Positions 24,488-35,424 of a DNA stretch of 64,000 nt are shown here, piece by piece; the stretch's first letter is position 1; each line of letters opens with the position of its first letter. Where the stretch lies: assembly GCA_004154925.1 (NCBI GenBank), contig QJNS01000020.1:455533-519532 (forward strand), read 5' to 3'. The translations under genes were made by a program, and so were the position numbers. The notes under the pieces were generated by a model. It did not search any database and was not told the DNA's origin. It saw only the letters and a program-made list of their open reading frames with translations. The DNA comes from Monosporascus cannonballus (lineage: Eukaryota; Ascomycota; Sordariomycetes; Xylariales).

Positions 24488-25890
24488 ATGGCAACAACAT
24501 CAACGGCCATGGCTCCGGCAGTGGCGGATGGCGACGGCTGGTACGACCCGACCAAGATATGGACGACGCTGCTGACGAACCGCGGCTACTTCGCCGGCCT
24601 CCTGGTCCTGAACCACTCCCTGCGCAAGCAGAGGAGTCGGTACCGGCTCAAGGTCATGGTCACGCGCGACGTCGAGCGCGACGAGGACTTCATGCGCGCA
24701 TTTGCGGCCGCCGGCATCCCCATCATCGTCGTCGACAAGATCGAGCCCGCGCCCCGCGACGGCAAGGTCAACAAGGGTACCTGGGAGAAGCTCGCGCCTT
24801 GGGGGTTTACTGAGTATGAGGTATGTCTGTGCGTGTATGCTTGTTGGTTGATGATGTTCTTGTTGGAGTTCGCCGATTCGTGCGTTTCGTTCGGGCTCTG
24901 TCTGGTGACGGCGGCGGCGGCGGCGAGCGGTTGCTGTCGCTACGCGCATGTCTCTTCTCGTAGTAGCGCAATGTGCGGATGTATCCATGTTGTTGCTTTA
25001 AACGCAACCCCTGTAGCCGAGTATCTCCGTTAGGGTGGTTGAAGCGAGGCGACAGAAAAGCTGGTGGCTGTGTTGGGAATAGCGTATGCGCGCTGGCTGG
25101 CTGGCTGACTGACACGGGGTTCCTTCTGCAGCGCGTCGTGCTCCTCGATAGCGACCAGATCATACTCCAGAACATCGATGATATGATGACGATGGACATA
25201 CCCGACGGCTGGATAGTAAGCACGCACGCCTGTACCTGCAACCCGCGCAAGGTACCACACTACCCCAAGGACTGGTAAGTAACAGCCCCAGCAATAGACA
25301 GGGACGCAAGCTGCTCTTCTCCCGGGTCTTTCTCTGTTTCGGAAGCCGAAAACTAACCAAGCCAACCCTCGGCGCGCAGGATACCCGAGAACTGCGCCTA
25401 CACGGCGGCGAACCAGGAGACGGGCGAGCCGGCGCCCATCGTGGAGGGCCTGTCGCCCGAGAACCACCACCTGCTGAACAGCGGGACGGTGGCGCTGCGG
25501 CCCTCGCGCGCGCAGGCGGACGCGCTGATGCGCGCCCTCGACGAGCACCCGGGCGTGCCCTACATGCGCTTCTTCGACCAGGACCTGCTGGCCGCCGTGT
25601 ACCGGGGCCGCTGGAGGCCGCTGCCCTACACCTACAACGCGCTCAAGCCCATGCGCGCCTGCCACGCGCGAATGTGGCGCGACGCCGACGTCAAGATCCT
25701 CCACTACATCCTCGACAAGCCCTGGCGGTCCCGCGCGTTCGACGAGGCCGACCCCGTGCAGGCCACGCACCGCCTCTGGTGGGACGAGTTCGCCGAGGTC
25801 GAGGGGGAGTGGCGGGAGGATGCCGCCGACGATCCTGAGAAGGCGCGCCTGTGGGAGGATGTTGTGAAGCCCGTCGTCGCGCAGGAGTAG
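24488..25890 (+). CDS. Glycosyltransferase family 8 protein (glycogenin/galactinol-synthase-like)
   Basis: Three exons, 24488-24820, 25132-25274 and 25380-25890, give 328 residues. The fold is the GT-A type of family 8. An N-terminal segment holds TTLLTNRGYFAGLLVLNHSL and a central RVVLLDSDQIILQNID carries the DxD motif (DSD) that binds Mn2+ and the nucleotide sugar. LLNSGTVALRPS and the C-terminal KILHYILDKPWRS are the usual family blocks, where His helps hold the metal. Such proteins transfer a sugar from UDP-sugar to glycogenin, inositol or other acceptors. The acceptor cannot be told from sequence, and there is no membrane segment. The first intron is 311 nt, long for this window. It converges on the PLP-homeostasis gene. 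Confidence 0.87.
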
Positions 25891-26594
25891 GTAAAGAGGG
25901 AGCGGGGTCTTTTCTCGAAGGGATTTGGATGTGATCTCAAGTGGGAAAGACTGGGACTTGGTCAGGACCCGTTCGGGTTCCAGATCGGCAGATGCAATGA
26001 GTTACGATGTTATCATTCTTGGATATGGGGACTTATGCTATAACACGAGAGGGGGGAAAGACGGAACCCTGCTTCTGTAGCCTGGATAAGCTGGAGGGAA
26101 TATAAGCACTACGTGGCGCATTTAAAGGGGGCTTGCATTTGGAATACGTCGTAACTACATAATTTCCCCTCGCGATGGTGAAACGGTGGGTGTGGATGGA
26201 TCGTCACAGTAAGACCAAAAATCAGGGGTCAGCTCGAATCGTCTGGGCTCACTTGACCTCGCGTAGCCTGTCATGTTACACGCTTGGTCTGACATTTGAG
26301 CAAGAAGCTATGTAGCATTCTGGGTTCCGCTATTAACACAGGCCATTGGCCCTCTTGGCAATCACATTCATGGCAATCAGGAGCAGTACTGTACAGGACC
26401 GAACCAGCAACCAGACGGATGGCCACCCAGGTAGGTGCCTCAAACCACTACAGCCAACCACCGTTGTCTCTGCCGTCGCCGTCGCTCGCCCGGGGGCAAA
26501 GAATATAGAAGCGGTAGTTCGAACATTCGTCCCCATATGCACACCCCTACGGGCGCTCATTAGCCCACCCAATCCGAGTGCCCATCCTCTTCCC
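25891..26594. other. Intergenic between convergent genes
   Basis: About 700 bases of shared 3' flank; nothing recognised. Confidence 0.45.
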
Positions 26595-28338
26595 TCACTC
26601 CTTGATCTTGGCCTCGCTCTTGGGGCCCCTGGCGCCGAAGATGGTGCTCCCGACGCGGACCTCGTGGCTGCCGAGGGCGACGGCGCCCTCGAAGTCCTCG
26701 CTCATGCCCATGCTGAGCTCGAGCTCGCGCTCTCCCGGCGGCAGGCCGAGCTCGCGGGCCACGAGGTCGCGCTGCTCGCGCAGCAGCAGAAAGTCCTCGT
26801 TCTCGTTCTCGGGGGTCGTCGCCACGCTGCGCGCGATGGCGCCGATGGTCATGAGCCCCCGCAGGCGCAGGTGCGGCAGGGACTCGACGGCGCGCGCGAG
26901 CGCCACCGTCTCGGCGCCCGGCGCCGCCCCGGACTTGGACGCCTCGCCCGACGTGTTGACCTGGACGTGCACGTTGAGCTCCGGGATCGCCGGGTCCGAG
27001 GCCATCAGCTCCCCTCGGTGCTTCGACAGGAGCTGGGCCTTCTTCTCCGTGTCCACGCTCGAGACGCACCACAGATTCGGGATCTTGGCTAGGTTCTTGC
27101 AATGTCCTGGTTTGGTTCGCGGTGATTGTTAGTTTTGGTCTGGGGATTTGGGTTTGGCGTGCGGGAAAGGAGGCTCCCGGGAGCTGGTATGCGATGGTTG
27201 CAGGTTATGCGGTGTATATGTAACGGGCAAGAACCGTAGCTGTAGTGCTTTGTTCTGAATCATCGTACACATACGCCGCAGATATCCTGTCCCCTGCGAT
27301 ACCCTGAGTGGTTTTCTCGCCATAGCCGATGAAGCAAGTTCAGGCCACCTGGCAATCCCAGCACTCCGGCAAAGCCATACATATTACACGTAACGCCTCC
27401 ATCTCTACCTATCATCCATCTGCCTACTCACACCGGATGCATAGCATCGCCCGTGCGGGCCCCGGCAACCAAGACGGGCCACCAGCCGACGCGGATGCAA
27501 AGATACGGCACATTCCCAAAGACAAGAACCCTCTCCTCCAGCCACCACAGGACCGACACGACAGCTCGGCCTATAGATAACAGGGCATCAAGAACAGACA
27601 GCCACACAGATGACGAAACAGAAAGCCTGGACTCACCGGACTGCAGCCCGCCGATGAAGTGCCACTGGATGTCTCGCGGCAGCAGCTCCGCCTTCTGGGC
27701 CAGCTCCTGCGCGTAGTTCTCGCCGAAGTGCAGCTGCAGCGGGTCCGCCTGCCGCGCCAGCGCCAAGATGTCGTTCGCCGGCTTCAGCTTCGAGACAGCA
27801 ACGAGGCGGACCTGTCCGGGAGGGTCAGCAGATGAAAATCGGAGAAGGGGGAAGGAGAGATGAGCGGGTGAGTGGGCGTTGAAGGTGCATGCGCAAGTAT
27901 GTGGTGAGAGGGAGAGCGAGGATTGGTGAGTGAATCGGTGGGCCGGTGCGGTGATACGGGGTAAGATGGGGGTTTAAAGGTGCAGACGATGAGAGGCAGA
28001 AGACGTAGGGCATCCGTCCATCTATCATCGTCCTACATCTCACTCGTTCATCCCCGAACCGGGGTATGGTGATCGAGTGCTCTCCCGACGCCGTTACCAC
28101 CAGCTTCGAGAGATGCGTGATGGGACACAAGTCGGTAATGATAAGCAGAGGATTGATAACTGGGAATGTAGACTCCGCGATGCATGAAACGAGAGAGTCG
28201 GCTAAGAAAAGAAAAGAGACACACCTCTCGCCCCTTAGCAACGGCGGCGATGCGCTCCCTCACGCCGCGGATCTGTGACACCAGTGCCGCGGCTCGGGAC
28301 GGGTCGATCTTCATTTCCTCCGGGGAGTCGGTCATCAT
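26595..28338 (-). CDS. Pyridoxal-phosphate homeostasis protein, YggS/PLPBP family
   Basis: A small cytosolic protein with the fold-type III (alanine racemase N-terminal) barrel, which binds PLP and buffers its level rather than catalysing a known reaction. Three exons on the minus strand, 28338-28225, 27811-27637 and 27106-26595, give 266 residues. Family marks are RLVAVSKLKPANDI, whose Lys is the PLP-binding residue, HFGENYAQELAQKA, IQWHFIGGLQSG, VHVQVNTSGEASKSG, LRGLMTIG, and at the end LSMGMSEDFEGAVALGSHEVRVGSTIFG with the phosphate-binding segment. Yeast YBL036C is the named relative. The start was chosen at 28338 (MMTDSPEEMKIDPSRAA); 28335 is equally possible. Introns of 413 and 530 nt are unusually long for a short fungal gene. 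Confidence 0.92.
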
Positions 28339-28701
28339 CCGGCCATCGACGAATACAGACAATATCGGAGAGGTAATATGCTCGAAAATAAAATGTGGCG
28401 TATGCCTCGATCGTTCGAATTTATTCTTCAGTGGTCGACTCTTTTCTTTCCGGGAAGTTGAGCGTTTTCGTTTATGTCTGGCGATGTCGAAATTCAGCGT
28501 CCTTGTGGAGCGAATCGGACAGTATGTATACTGTGGAGTGTACGGTCGGACATACAAGATTACGTAGGGGAGGATGAGGAGCCCACAGAATTCACCTACA
28601 CAAGGTCGGACGAGACGTATGTCAACGAGTCACTCTTTCATTTCCCTATTTTATCTAACCGTTGTGATGTATCTCGGAGTGCACGTACAACATTTAACTA
28701 A
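28339..28701. other. Short intergenic region between two minus-strand genes
   Basis: It contains the promoter of the PLP-homeostasis gene and the 3' end region of the LYS2-like gene. No gene seen. Confidence 0.4.
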
Positions 28702-31700
28702 CTACACCAGGGCTCCGCGGCCACCAACCCGCAACAGCGCGGTCTTCTGCTCCGGGCTGATCTGGACGCTCGGCAGCGTCTTCCTGCCCGCCGCGGAGGG
28801 AGCTTGCAGGAAACCGACCGCCACGAGGTATGCCAGGTACAATCCCATGGCGTCCTCCGTTACGCCCGCGCCCTTGGACAGGTCCTCGCCTGTGAATCCG
28901 GCATCCGACTTGAGCGCCTGGGCGGCGTTCTTGTCGTCTAGCTCCGGCGCGATGGTGTCGGCGGGGAGATCGGTCGTCGCGAAGTGGAACAGTCCGAGCC
29001 TAGATACAGGTTCTTAGTAAATCTGTGTCCGGAGGAGGGGTTCAAATGAGTGAATGGGTTAGATGACTTACAATGCGTGCTGCTCCTTGCTCGCGTCGCC
29101 TACGTATTCCTGCAGGCTCTCGCTCCACTGGCCGTACGGCACCTCGGGGACGCCGTAGCCGTAGCTCTCGAGGGCACCCAGGTACTCGCGGAAGGTCAGC
29201 CTCGGATGGCCCGTCACCTGCGCCACGGGCGAGGGGCTCGGCCGGGGGGCTGAGGGCGGAGGCCACAATGACGCGGGCCACGTGGTCCACCGGCACCATG
29301 TTGATGGTGTTCTCGATGCTCGGCCGCGACTCCAGCTGGATACAGCCCTTGGCAATGCGAACCAGGAAGTCGTCCGTGTTTGTGACCCCCGACTCGGAGT
29401 CGCCGAGGACGTAGCCCGGCCGGACGATGGTCCCCCTGAGTCCCCTCTGGCCGGCAGATCGGACGAGGTACTCCGCCACCCATTTCGATTGGCCGTATCC
29501 CGTCCCGAGACCCGTCGCGCTTCCAGAAAGGTCGTCCGCCTCGGGCACGCCGGTACCGCCCTGCTTGATCGATTCCTGTGACAGTTTGATGTAGTGAGGG
29601 GTGTCGAGGGCGGAGGTGGAGGAGACGAACGCCAGCCGCTTAGGCTTGCCGGAGGCGCAGAGGCTGAGGGTATCCAGCGTTCCCTGGACGTTGGAGGGCT
29701 TGAGGCTCGAATACGGTAATACCCAGTGTACCTGGGCACCATTATGAACGACGACGTCGACCTCTCCGGCGAGCTGGTTGAATTTCTCCTTGGAGAGACC
29801 AAGTCGTGGCTCACCTAGACTGCCCGTGACGGCTGATATCCTGGGCTTCCAGGATTCTTCCCATACGCCGTACGCTGTGCACGACCGCCGGATACGATCG
29901 ACAACTTCTGACTCGTCCTTCGCCCGGACATGTACGATGACTCTAGCCTTAGGTTTCTGTCTGGCCAGCAAATCCCGTAGCAGGAAGGCGCCAAGGAAGC
30001 CAGTAGCGCCTGTCAAGAACACTGTAATGTCGGAGGATGCGGATATTGTGCCCTCAGATCTAGGGAACTGTGCAGGAAGCCTTTGCTCCAGAAGTTTCGC
30101 GTCCGCAGCATAGTCCTCCCCTTTCACCATCTCGCTCTCAAGCGTTGGCGATGAAGCCTGCCTCTCTATCTCTCCAGCGAAGGCGCCTAATGTCGGATTC
30201 CGGAAAATGGTGTTCATCGTCAGGCCGTGACCGGGCCACTTCTTGTTGACTTGGAAAAGCATCTGCTGGGCCAGAATACTATGGCCACCGATGTCGAAGA
30301 AGTTGTCGTCGAGTACGATCGGCCGCTTGACTAGGTTTCTCCAGATCTCGGCCACGTCTTTTTCGGCCCCTGTCATCTGGACGTCCGTGCTGACATGTGC
30401 CTTGTTCAGCGCGGCATCGAGCTCGGCGGCCTCCTTTAGGGGAAGCGCAGGCTTGTCTTTCTTTCCGTTGGGATTCAGCGGGAACTTCTCGAGCGGGATG
30501 ATAGCCTCGGGAATTGCGTAGCTCGGTAGTTTGGTCTTGAGATACTTCTTGATCTCCTCGGCGAGGGGCCAGAATCTGCGGATCCGTCCAGCGATTCCTT
30601 CGCCAGACGTATCGTCCTGCTCTCCGTTCTGCTCGAGCCACGCTGGCCATTTTTGCATATCCGGCACGATGTAGCTGACGAGGTATGATGAGTAGTCCTC
30701 CTTCTTCCGGACGACGGTCAGATTGTCCATAACCATATCATGGTCCGCGAGGTGCTTATCAATCTCGCCTAGTTCGATACGGAAACCACGAATCTTGACT
30801 TGGTCGTCCGCGCGTCCGACACATTCGACGTCACCGCTGGACAAGTATCTCCCGAGGTCTCCTGACCGGTACATCCTGTCTCTCGGACCCTTGTAGAACT
30901 CGCGCCAGGGCTCTTCGGAGAGCGATTTAGCCGTTTGCTTGTCGAGCTCGACCCATTTAGCGTTATCCACGAACCAGCTCTGGACGAACTTGGTCTCGTT
31001 GAGCTCCTTTGTTTTCTCGTCTGAGCCCAGATACCCTTCCGCCAGACCACCGGCGCGCGCATAGATCTCGCCAATCTCGCCGACGCCACAGATCCTGTTG
31101 CGGTTTTCGCGATCTACAACTAGAAGTTGGACATCCTTCATGCCCCGGCCAGCAGGGATAACGTTGCCCATATTCTCTAGATACTGCGGGCCGGCCTTTC
31201 GACTTGGAATCTCAAAATAGCTGACGGCACGCTGTGTCTCTATGTTGCATCTCAAGATCAGTAAATTACCTGGCGGGGATTTCAAAGGCCCATAAGGCCT
31301 TCACCATCCAATGAGGTTATTTGGTTTCCGATCACATGCTCTTGAGACCAACCGACGAAGGGAGGTAAAGGGATTCATATACTCACCTGTTGTGCCGTAC
31401 ATGTTGACGATGTAGCAATTCTCTGCTAGTCTTTGCAAGGCCTTGCACTCCCGCTTTATAAGGATATCTATCGCCTACGAAGAAAGCATGATGAAGAGCC
31501 GGGAATTCAGCACTAGCCCCTCCCACGAGGATCTGGCCCATCGCAGGCGTCAGGTGTGTTACTGTGGCACCATGCTCCCGCATCCATTCGGCGAGCCTCT
31601 CGTGCTGGATGTCCTCTGAGGATCTGAGCCCCTAAGAAGAGCGGAGTGAATATGTCCCGCTGAATAGGGTCATGGGCAATGCCGCTTAGCATCGTGAACT

Positions 31701-32493
31701 TGTCATTCGCGGTGAGTCGGAAGCGCTCGGACCTCCAGTCGAAGTAGTAGGCCAATGAGAAATGGCGCCCTCGGACGCCCCTTGGGACAGAATGAGCCAA
31801 GTCCATTATTTGACGGCTTCACAGGGACATATCAGGACGGTTCACTCACTTAGGCCTTCCCTCCGACCCCGACGTAAAGGATAATGTCGGGTGAGAATCG
31901 GGTCCAACCACAACCCCCGGGCCATTCTCTTTTGCTGCGACTTGATCTGCAAGAATGGCTTTGCCGTCGATGCTTCCACCTAAGAGAGTGCCATCGTCCT
32001 TCAACTCTAAAGCCGGGACCTCTGTACGCAGGTCTAGCGTCCCGCTGATAAAGGAGCGAACCTTGTCCGAGAGCTTGCCGGCCTCCTTAGTCGCCTTGTC
32101 GATGACCACCTGAGCACGCGGTCGTGCGACGTCCAGATAGATGATCTGTCTATCCGGGGGGTAAGAGGGATCGATAACGGAGAAAGTGGCGCCCGCCTTC
32201 AGAATGCCCATCACAGCCACGACCAGGTCGACGCCCCGTGGCTGTAGGACATGACCACCTCATTTCGTTGGATGCCGGATTGAACCAGGTGGTGCGCCAG
32301 AATATTGGACGCCTCGTCGATCTGACGGTAAGTGAACTCCCTCCTGGGAGAGGCCGACGAGGCCGTCTCGACAACACATAGCCGCTCAGGGTGTTTCTTG
32401 GCCGTTGGCAGAGGAGATTCCGTGGATTGCTCCCCGGAAAGCGGACCAGTGGAGGTCGCTTGTGGGACCTGGGAGGTCAATCGGCGCAGACAT
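28702..32493 (-). pseudogene. LYS2-like alpha-aminoadipate reductase, 5'-truncated and frameshifted
   Basis: Intact Lys2 (about 1100-1200 residues) activates, loads and reduces alpha-aminoadipate to its semialdehyde in fungal lysine synthesis. Here the adenylation, carrier and reductase domains are recognisable in order: [62 protein letters not shown], the carrier site [14 protein letters not shown], the NADPH-binding [19 protein letters not shown], and YGQSK of the reductase. The N-terminal condensation-like part of about 230 residues is absent. Three introns keep good splice sites (31781-31849, 31240-31386, 29000-29071). The frame is broken near 32402 (+1), 32237 (-1), 31620 (about 11 nt missing), 31470 (4 nt tandem duplication) and 29228 (+1). 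The C-terminal end (GGRGALV, stop at 28702-28704) is intact. The neighbouring 1 kb genes are unbroken, so general low sequence quality is a poor explanation. Confidence 0.82.
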
Positions 32494-33351
32494 GAGAAAG
32501 TGACCGGTTTACTATGAGAATCGATCACTTCTCAGGTTTAACATGGACTTATGATATAAATCTCTCCCAAAGAAAATGCATAAATGAGTCACGGAAGCAT
32601 AAAATGACTGGCAAGGTTGAGGGCATCGGTCTGGGTGGTCTAAGTGGTAGCAAATGCACATAAGTATAAATAATTTTAGCTCCGATTTTCGCACATCTGA
32701 CTCTTATAAACACACGCCATTTCACTCTTTTCCAGTCATTGTTCTCATTACAAGTCTATATAAACTACGAATAGAACTATTCCCGGCTCTTCATATACGT
32801 ATGTCTCTCATTCTTTGTGTAAGCTAGTACCGTCATTTGAATTATATGGAAGTCGTGCCCCTCTAACCAACCTGGGTGTTTATGAATGAGGGCTAGTCCA
32901 CGAGCATACGCAGGCGCCTATAGAATGTGTCATATCACCAAGCGAATGTTTTCCAGCGAGTCCGGGGTCTGCCGAATTTATAATAGATATTCCTCGCCGC
33001 AAGGGTATACATGTGCTCCAAGAAACCTTTTCATATCGGGTAGCCGAACTGCGAGCGTCTGTAGAAAGGCGTGTATATTGTAGGAGTTGATGAAAGCGGT
33101 GGAGCACTTTTTGCATGTGGGAAAGTACATATCACTGATAACTTCCTTGCAGCCTGATAATGCAGCTTTATCGATAAGATTACTGGATAAAATATCCCGG
33201 AGACTCGGGACGTCGCATCTCGTCGCATCTCGTCGCGATCGGCCATACAACATCTGCAGCCTTATCTTCGACAACAAAGGGAGGTTTACCAGCCAATATT
33301 CGTATAACGAAATTACTGGCCATCGCGCAAGCTCTGCAAGAATTATTTCCA
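32494..33351. other. Divergent region LYS2-like / BCD1
   Basis: No gene and no trace of the missing Lys2 N-terminus on the minus strand. AT-rich near 32650-32830. A 10-base tandem (33211-33236) lies about 120 bases before the BCD1 start. Confidence 0.5.
33211..33236. repeat. 10 bp tandem repeat, 2.6 copies
   Basis: CGTCGCATCT occurs twice in a row and is followed by CGTCGC, in the probable 5' leader of BCD1. Confidence 0.9.
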
Positions 33352-34638
33352 ATGGCAGACCCATTACTAACGTCCTTATGCACCATTTGCCGTATCCAAC
33401 CTCCCAAATACAAATGCCCACGCTGCGGCACGCGGACCTGTTCCTTGCCTTGCATTAAGAAGCACAAGAACTGGTCATCATGCAACGGGGAACGTGACCC
33501 AACAGTGTTCGTCCCGGCAGCGAAGCTAAAAACCAACGCCGGCATCGACCACGACTACAACTTCCTGACCAAGATCGAACGCTCCGTTGAAATAGCCGAG
33601 AAGATCCTAAGAGACGAGCGGGAAATATTACCGCAGGAGGGCCACAATGCACAACATCCCACCAAGAGAGCGCGTCTGCACAAGGGCCGGAGCAGGGGCA
33701 GGGTCACCCTGGATGATAACAGCTCGCGGAGATGGGACAGGAACTCGCTACAGCGCATGCATCGCCTGGGAATCCACGTTTCATCTGTCCCCTTCGGAAT
33801 GAGCCGGTCGAAGGAGAATAAGTCGAGTTGGAACAAGAGAACCGGAACCATCAACTGGCAGATCGAATGGATAGTCCTGGGCGATGCGACTTCGGCGGAA
33901 AAGCGGGCAGCGCCCAAGCTAACGAGGATTATGCATAAGCTACTGGACCAGACGCCCTTATATGTCGGATTCGCCGACAGCTTGGGCTACCACCGCTACC
34001 AGCAGCTGAGCGAGCAACAGCGGGTGGAGGAGAGGAAGGCTCGAAAGAGGCAGCAAGCCGGGCGCGATGACGAGGCTGATATGGACGGAGAGTCGGCCGA
34101 CTTTGGTCAAGATACCCAATCCACTGCATGGAAAGCTCATTCTGCGCCTATACAAGATCACGAGACAGCCGCATGGGACAGCTCAGAACAGTTCCGTCAC
34201 TTGGTGGAGCCGACGGACGAATCACGTAGGAATGACTACCAGTTCTTTTTCCAGAAACCGAAGAGGCCATCGAAAGCACCCGAAACGCTCATCCCACTCG
34301 AACCAACCGAAAATCTGGCTACCATCCTCCCCGGACTAGAAGTTCTCGAGTTCCCCACGATCTGTGTTCTTCCTGCCGGCTCCCCTATCCCTCCCGGGTA
34401 CGTCTTAGAGAGCAGACTTGAGCCCAAAGACAAGACGATCACTAAGAAGCGGAAGCGCTCTGCCCTAGTGGACTATGCCGAATCTAGTGATGGGGGAGAT
34501 GATGGTATGGGCGAGGAAGAGGAAGAAGGTGATGATACCGAGGGGTCTGAGGATGGCGAAGTTCAGGATCAAGACCCCGTGGAAGAAGCCGACACTACAA
34601 GCAGCTCAGGCTCAGATTCCGAATTGGATATTGACTGA
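33352..34638 (+). CDS. bcd1: Box C/D snoRNA assembly protein Bcd1 (HIT zinc finger)
   Basis: Intronless, 428 residues. Bcd1 is a nuclear factor needed for stable assembly of box C/D snoRNPs, which guide rRNA 2'-O-methylation. The HIT zinc finger is at 10-46: CTICRIQPPKYKCPRCGTRT, then CSLPCIKKHKNWSSCNG, with paired CxxC sites and the closing CxxxHxxxxxxC that together hold two zinc ions. Family segments follow: DYNFLTKIERSVE, then SSVPFGMSRSKENKSSW, INWQIEWIVLGD and HKLLDQTPLYVGF. The C-terminal third is low-complexity and ends in a basic KKRKRS patch followed by a long acidic Glu/Asp/Ser tail, as in other fungal Bcd1 proteins. The ATG at 33352 places the finger at the expected distance from the N-terminus. 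Confidence 0.92.
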   Translation: MADPLLTSLCTICRIQPPKYKCPRCGTRTCSLPCIKKHKNWSSCNGERDPTVFVPAAKLKTNAGIDHDYNFLTKIERSVEIAEKILRDEREILPQEGHNAQHPTKRARLHKGRSRGRVTLDDNSSRRWDRNSLQRMHRLGIHVSSVPFGMSRSKENKSSWNKRTGTINWQIEWIVLGDATSAEKRAAPKLTRIMHKLLDQTPLYVGFADSLGYHRYQQLSEQQRVEERKARKRQQAGRDDEADMDGESADFGQDTQSTAWKAHSAPIQDHETAAWDSSEQFRHLVEPTDESRRNDYQFFFQKPKRPSKAPETLIPLEPTENLATILPGLEVLEFPTICVLPAGSPIPPGYVLESRLEPKDKTITKKRKRSALVDYAESSDGGDDGMGEEEEEGDDTEGSEDGEVQDQDPVEEADTTSSSGSDSELDID

Positions 34639-35424
34639 CATTGAAGGATTGGGGTAACGCCTAAGGCTTTCAAGTGTTCTGGTAGTCTTCCAGTCTCGTG
34701 TAATACGTCCCTGCTAGCCGTGGTCATCCGTTAGATGGCCTCCACCCACTCATATGTCTAGATCTACCTAGCTAGCAGTCTGTGACATGCGCGAGTATAG
34801 CCGCTTCCTGTATATGCATTTCTCCCCTGGAAAAGGGGCAGGAACAAGATACCCTAATGTATGTATAATGCTCGATCTTCCAATCCACGAGATACGCCCT
34901 ACCGTGCTAAAGGGCAACTGCCAACGAGCGAGCATTTGCGTTACTGAAAGTGCTAGAACCTTGGAAGAACCACGGGAAGGAACCACGTGGCGGTGCAAGC
35001 TTGCGCCACAGACCTAATCTCGGTGCGTAGCGCTGAATTACGTAAAGAGGGCCCACAAGCCCACACGGTTTCCGGTGGCTGGAAAACTTCAGTACCGGAT
35101 TTCCTCAGCCTCCTCGTTATTGCTGATGCTGCTGATCCTGATTTCTGATTCCTGATTCAAACTCCAAACTTTGCTTGGTACATCACGCACTTCTTCGCAG
35201 AGTGGTGCGCAGCACATCTGACCACCTCCTCACCTCTTCTTGCCCGTCTCCTTCCCCTCTCTAATCCTTCCCCTCTCTAATCCTTCCCCCCTTCATCTTT
35301 TCCTGCGCCTTCTCTTCCTTGTTCTATTTGACGCATTAGGCGCTAGTTTCTTCTCTGTTCTGTATTTCCCGCACTTTCTTCTACGTCCTCTACGTGCGCA
35401 CGCGTGTGCTGAAGTTCATGAATC
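34639..35424. other. Intergenic: BCD1 3' flank and SCD6 promoter/leader
   Basis: No gene seen. The last 200 bases are strongly pyrimidine-rich and contain a 16-base tandem repeat, features usual for the leader of a highly expressed fungal gene. Confidence 0.5.
35251..35289. repeat. 16 bp pyrimidine-rich tandem repeat, about 2.4 copies
   Basis: The unit CTTCCCCTCTCTAATC occurs twice and then begins again, about 140-175 bases before the SCD6 start codon. Confidence 0.88.

Noticed and set aside
25030..25770. 246-codon open frame antisense to the GT8 gene
   Set aside because: A mirror of the GC-rich GT8 exons, crossing its intron boundaries.
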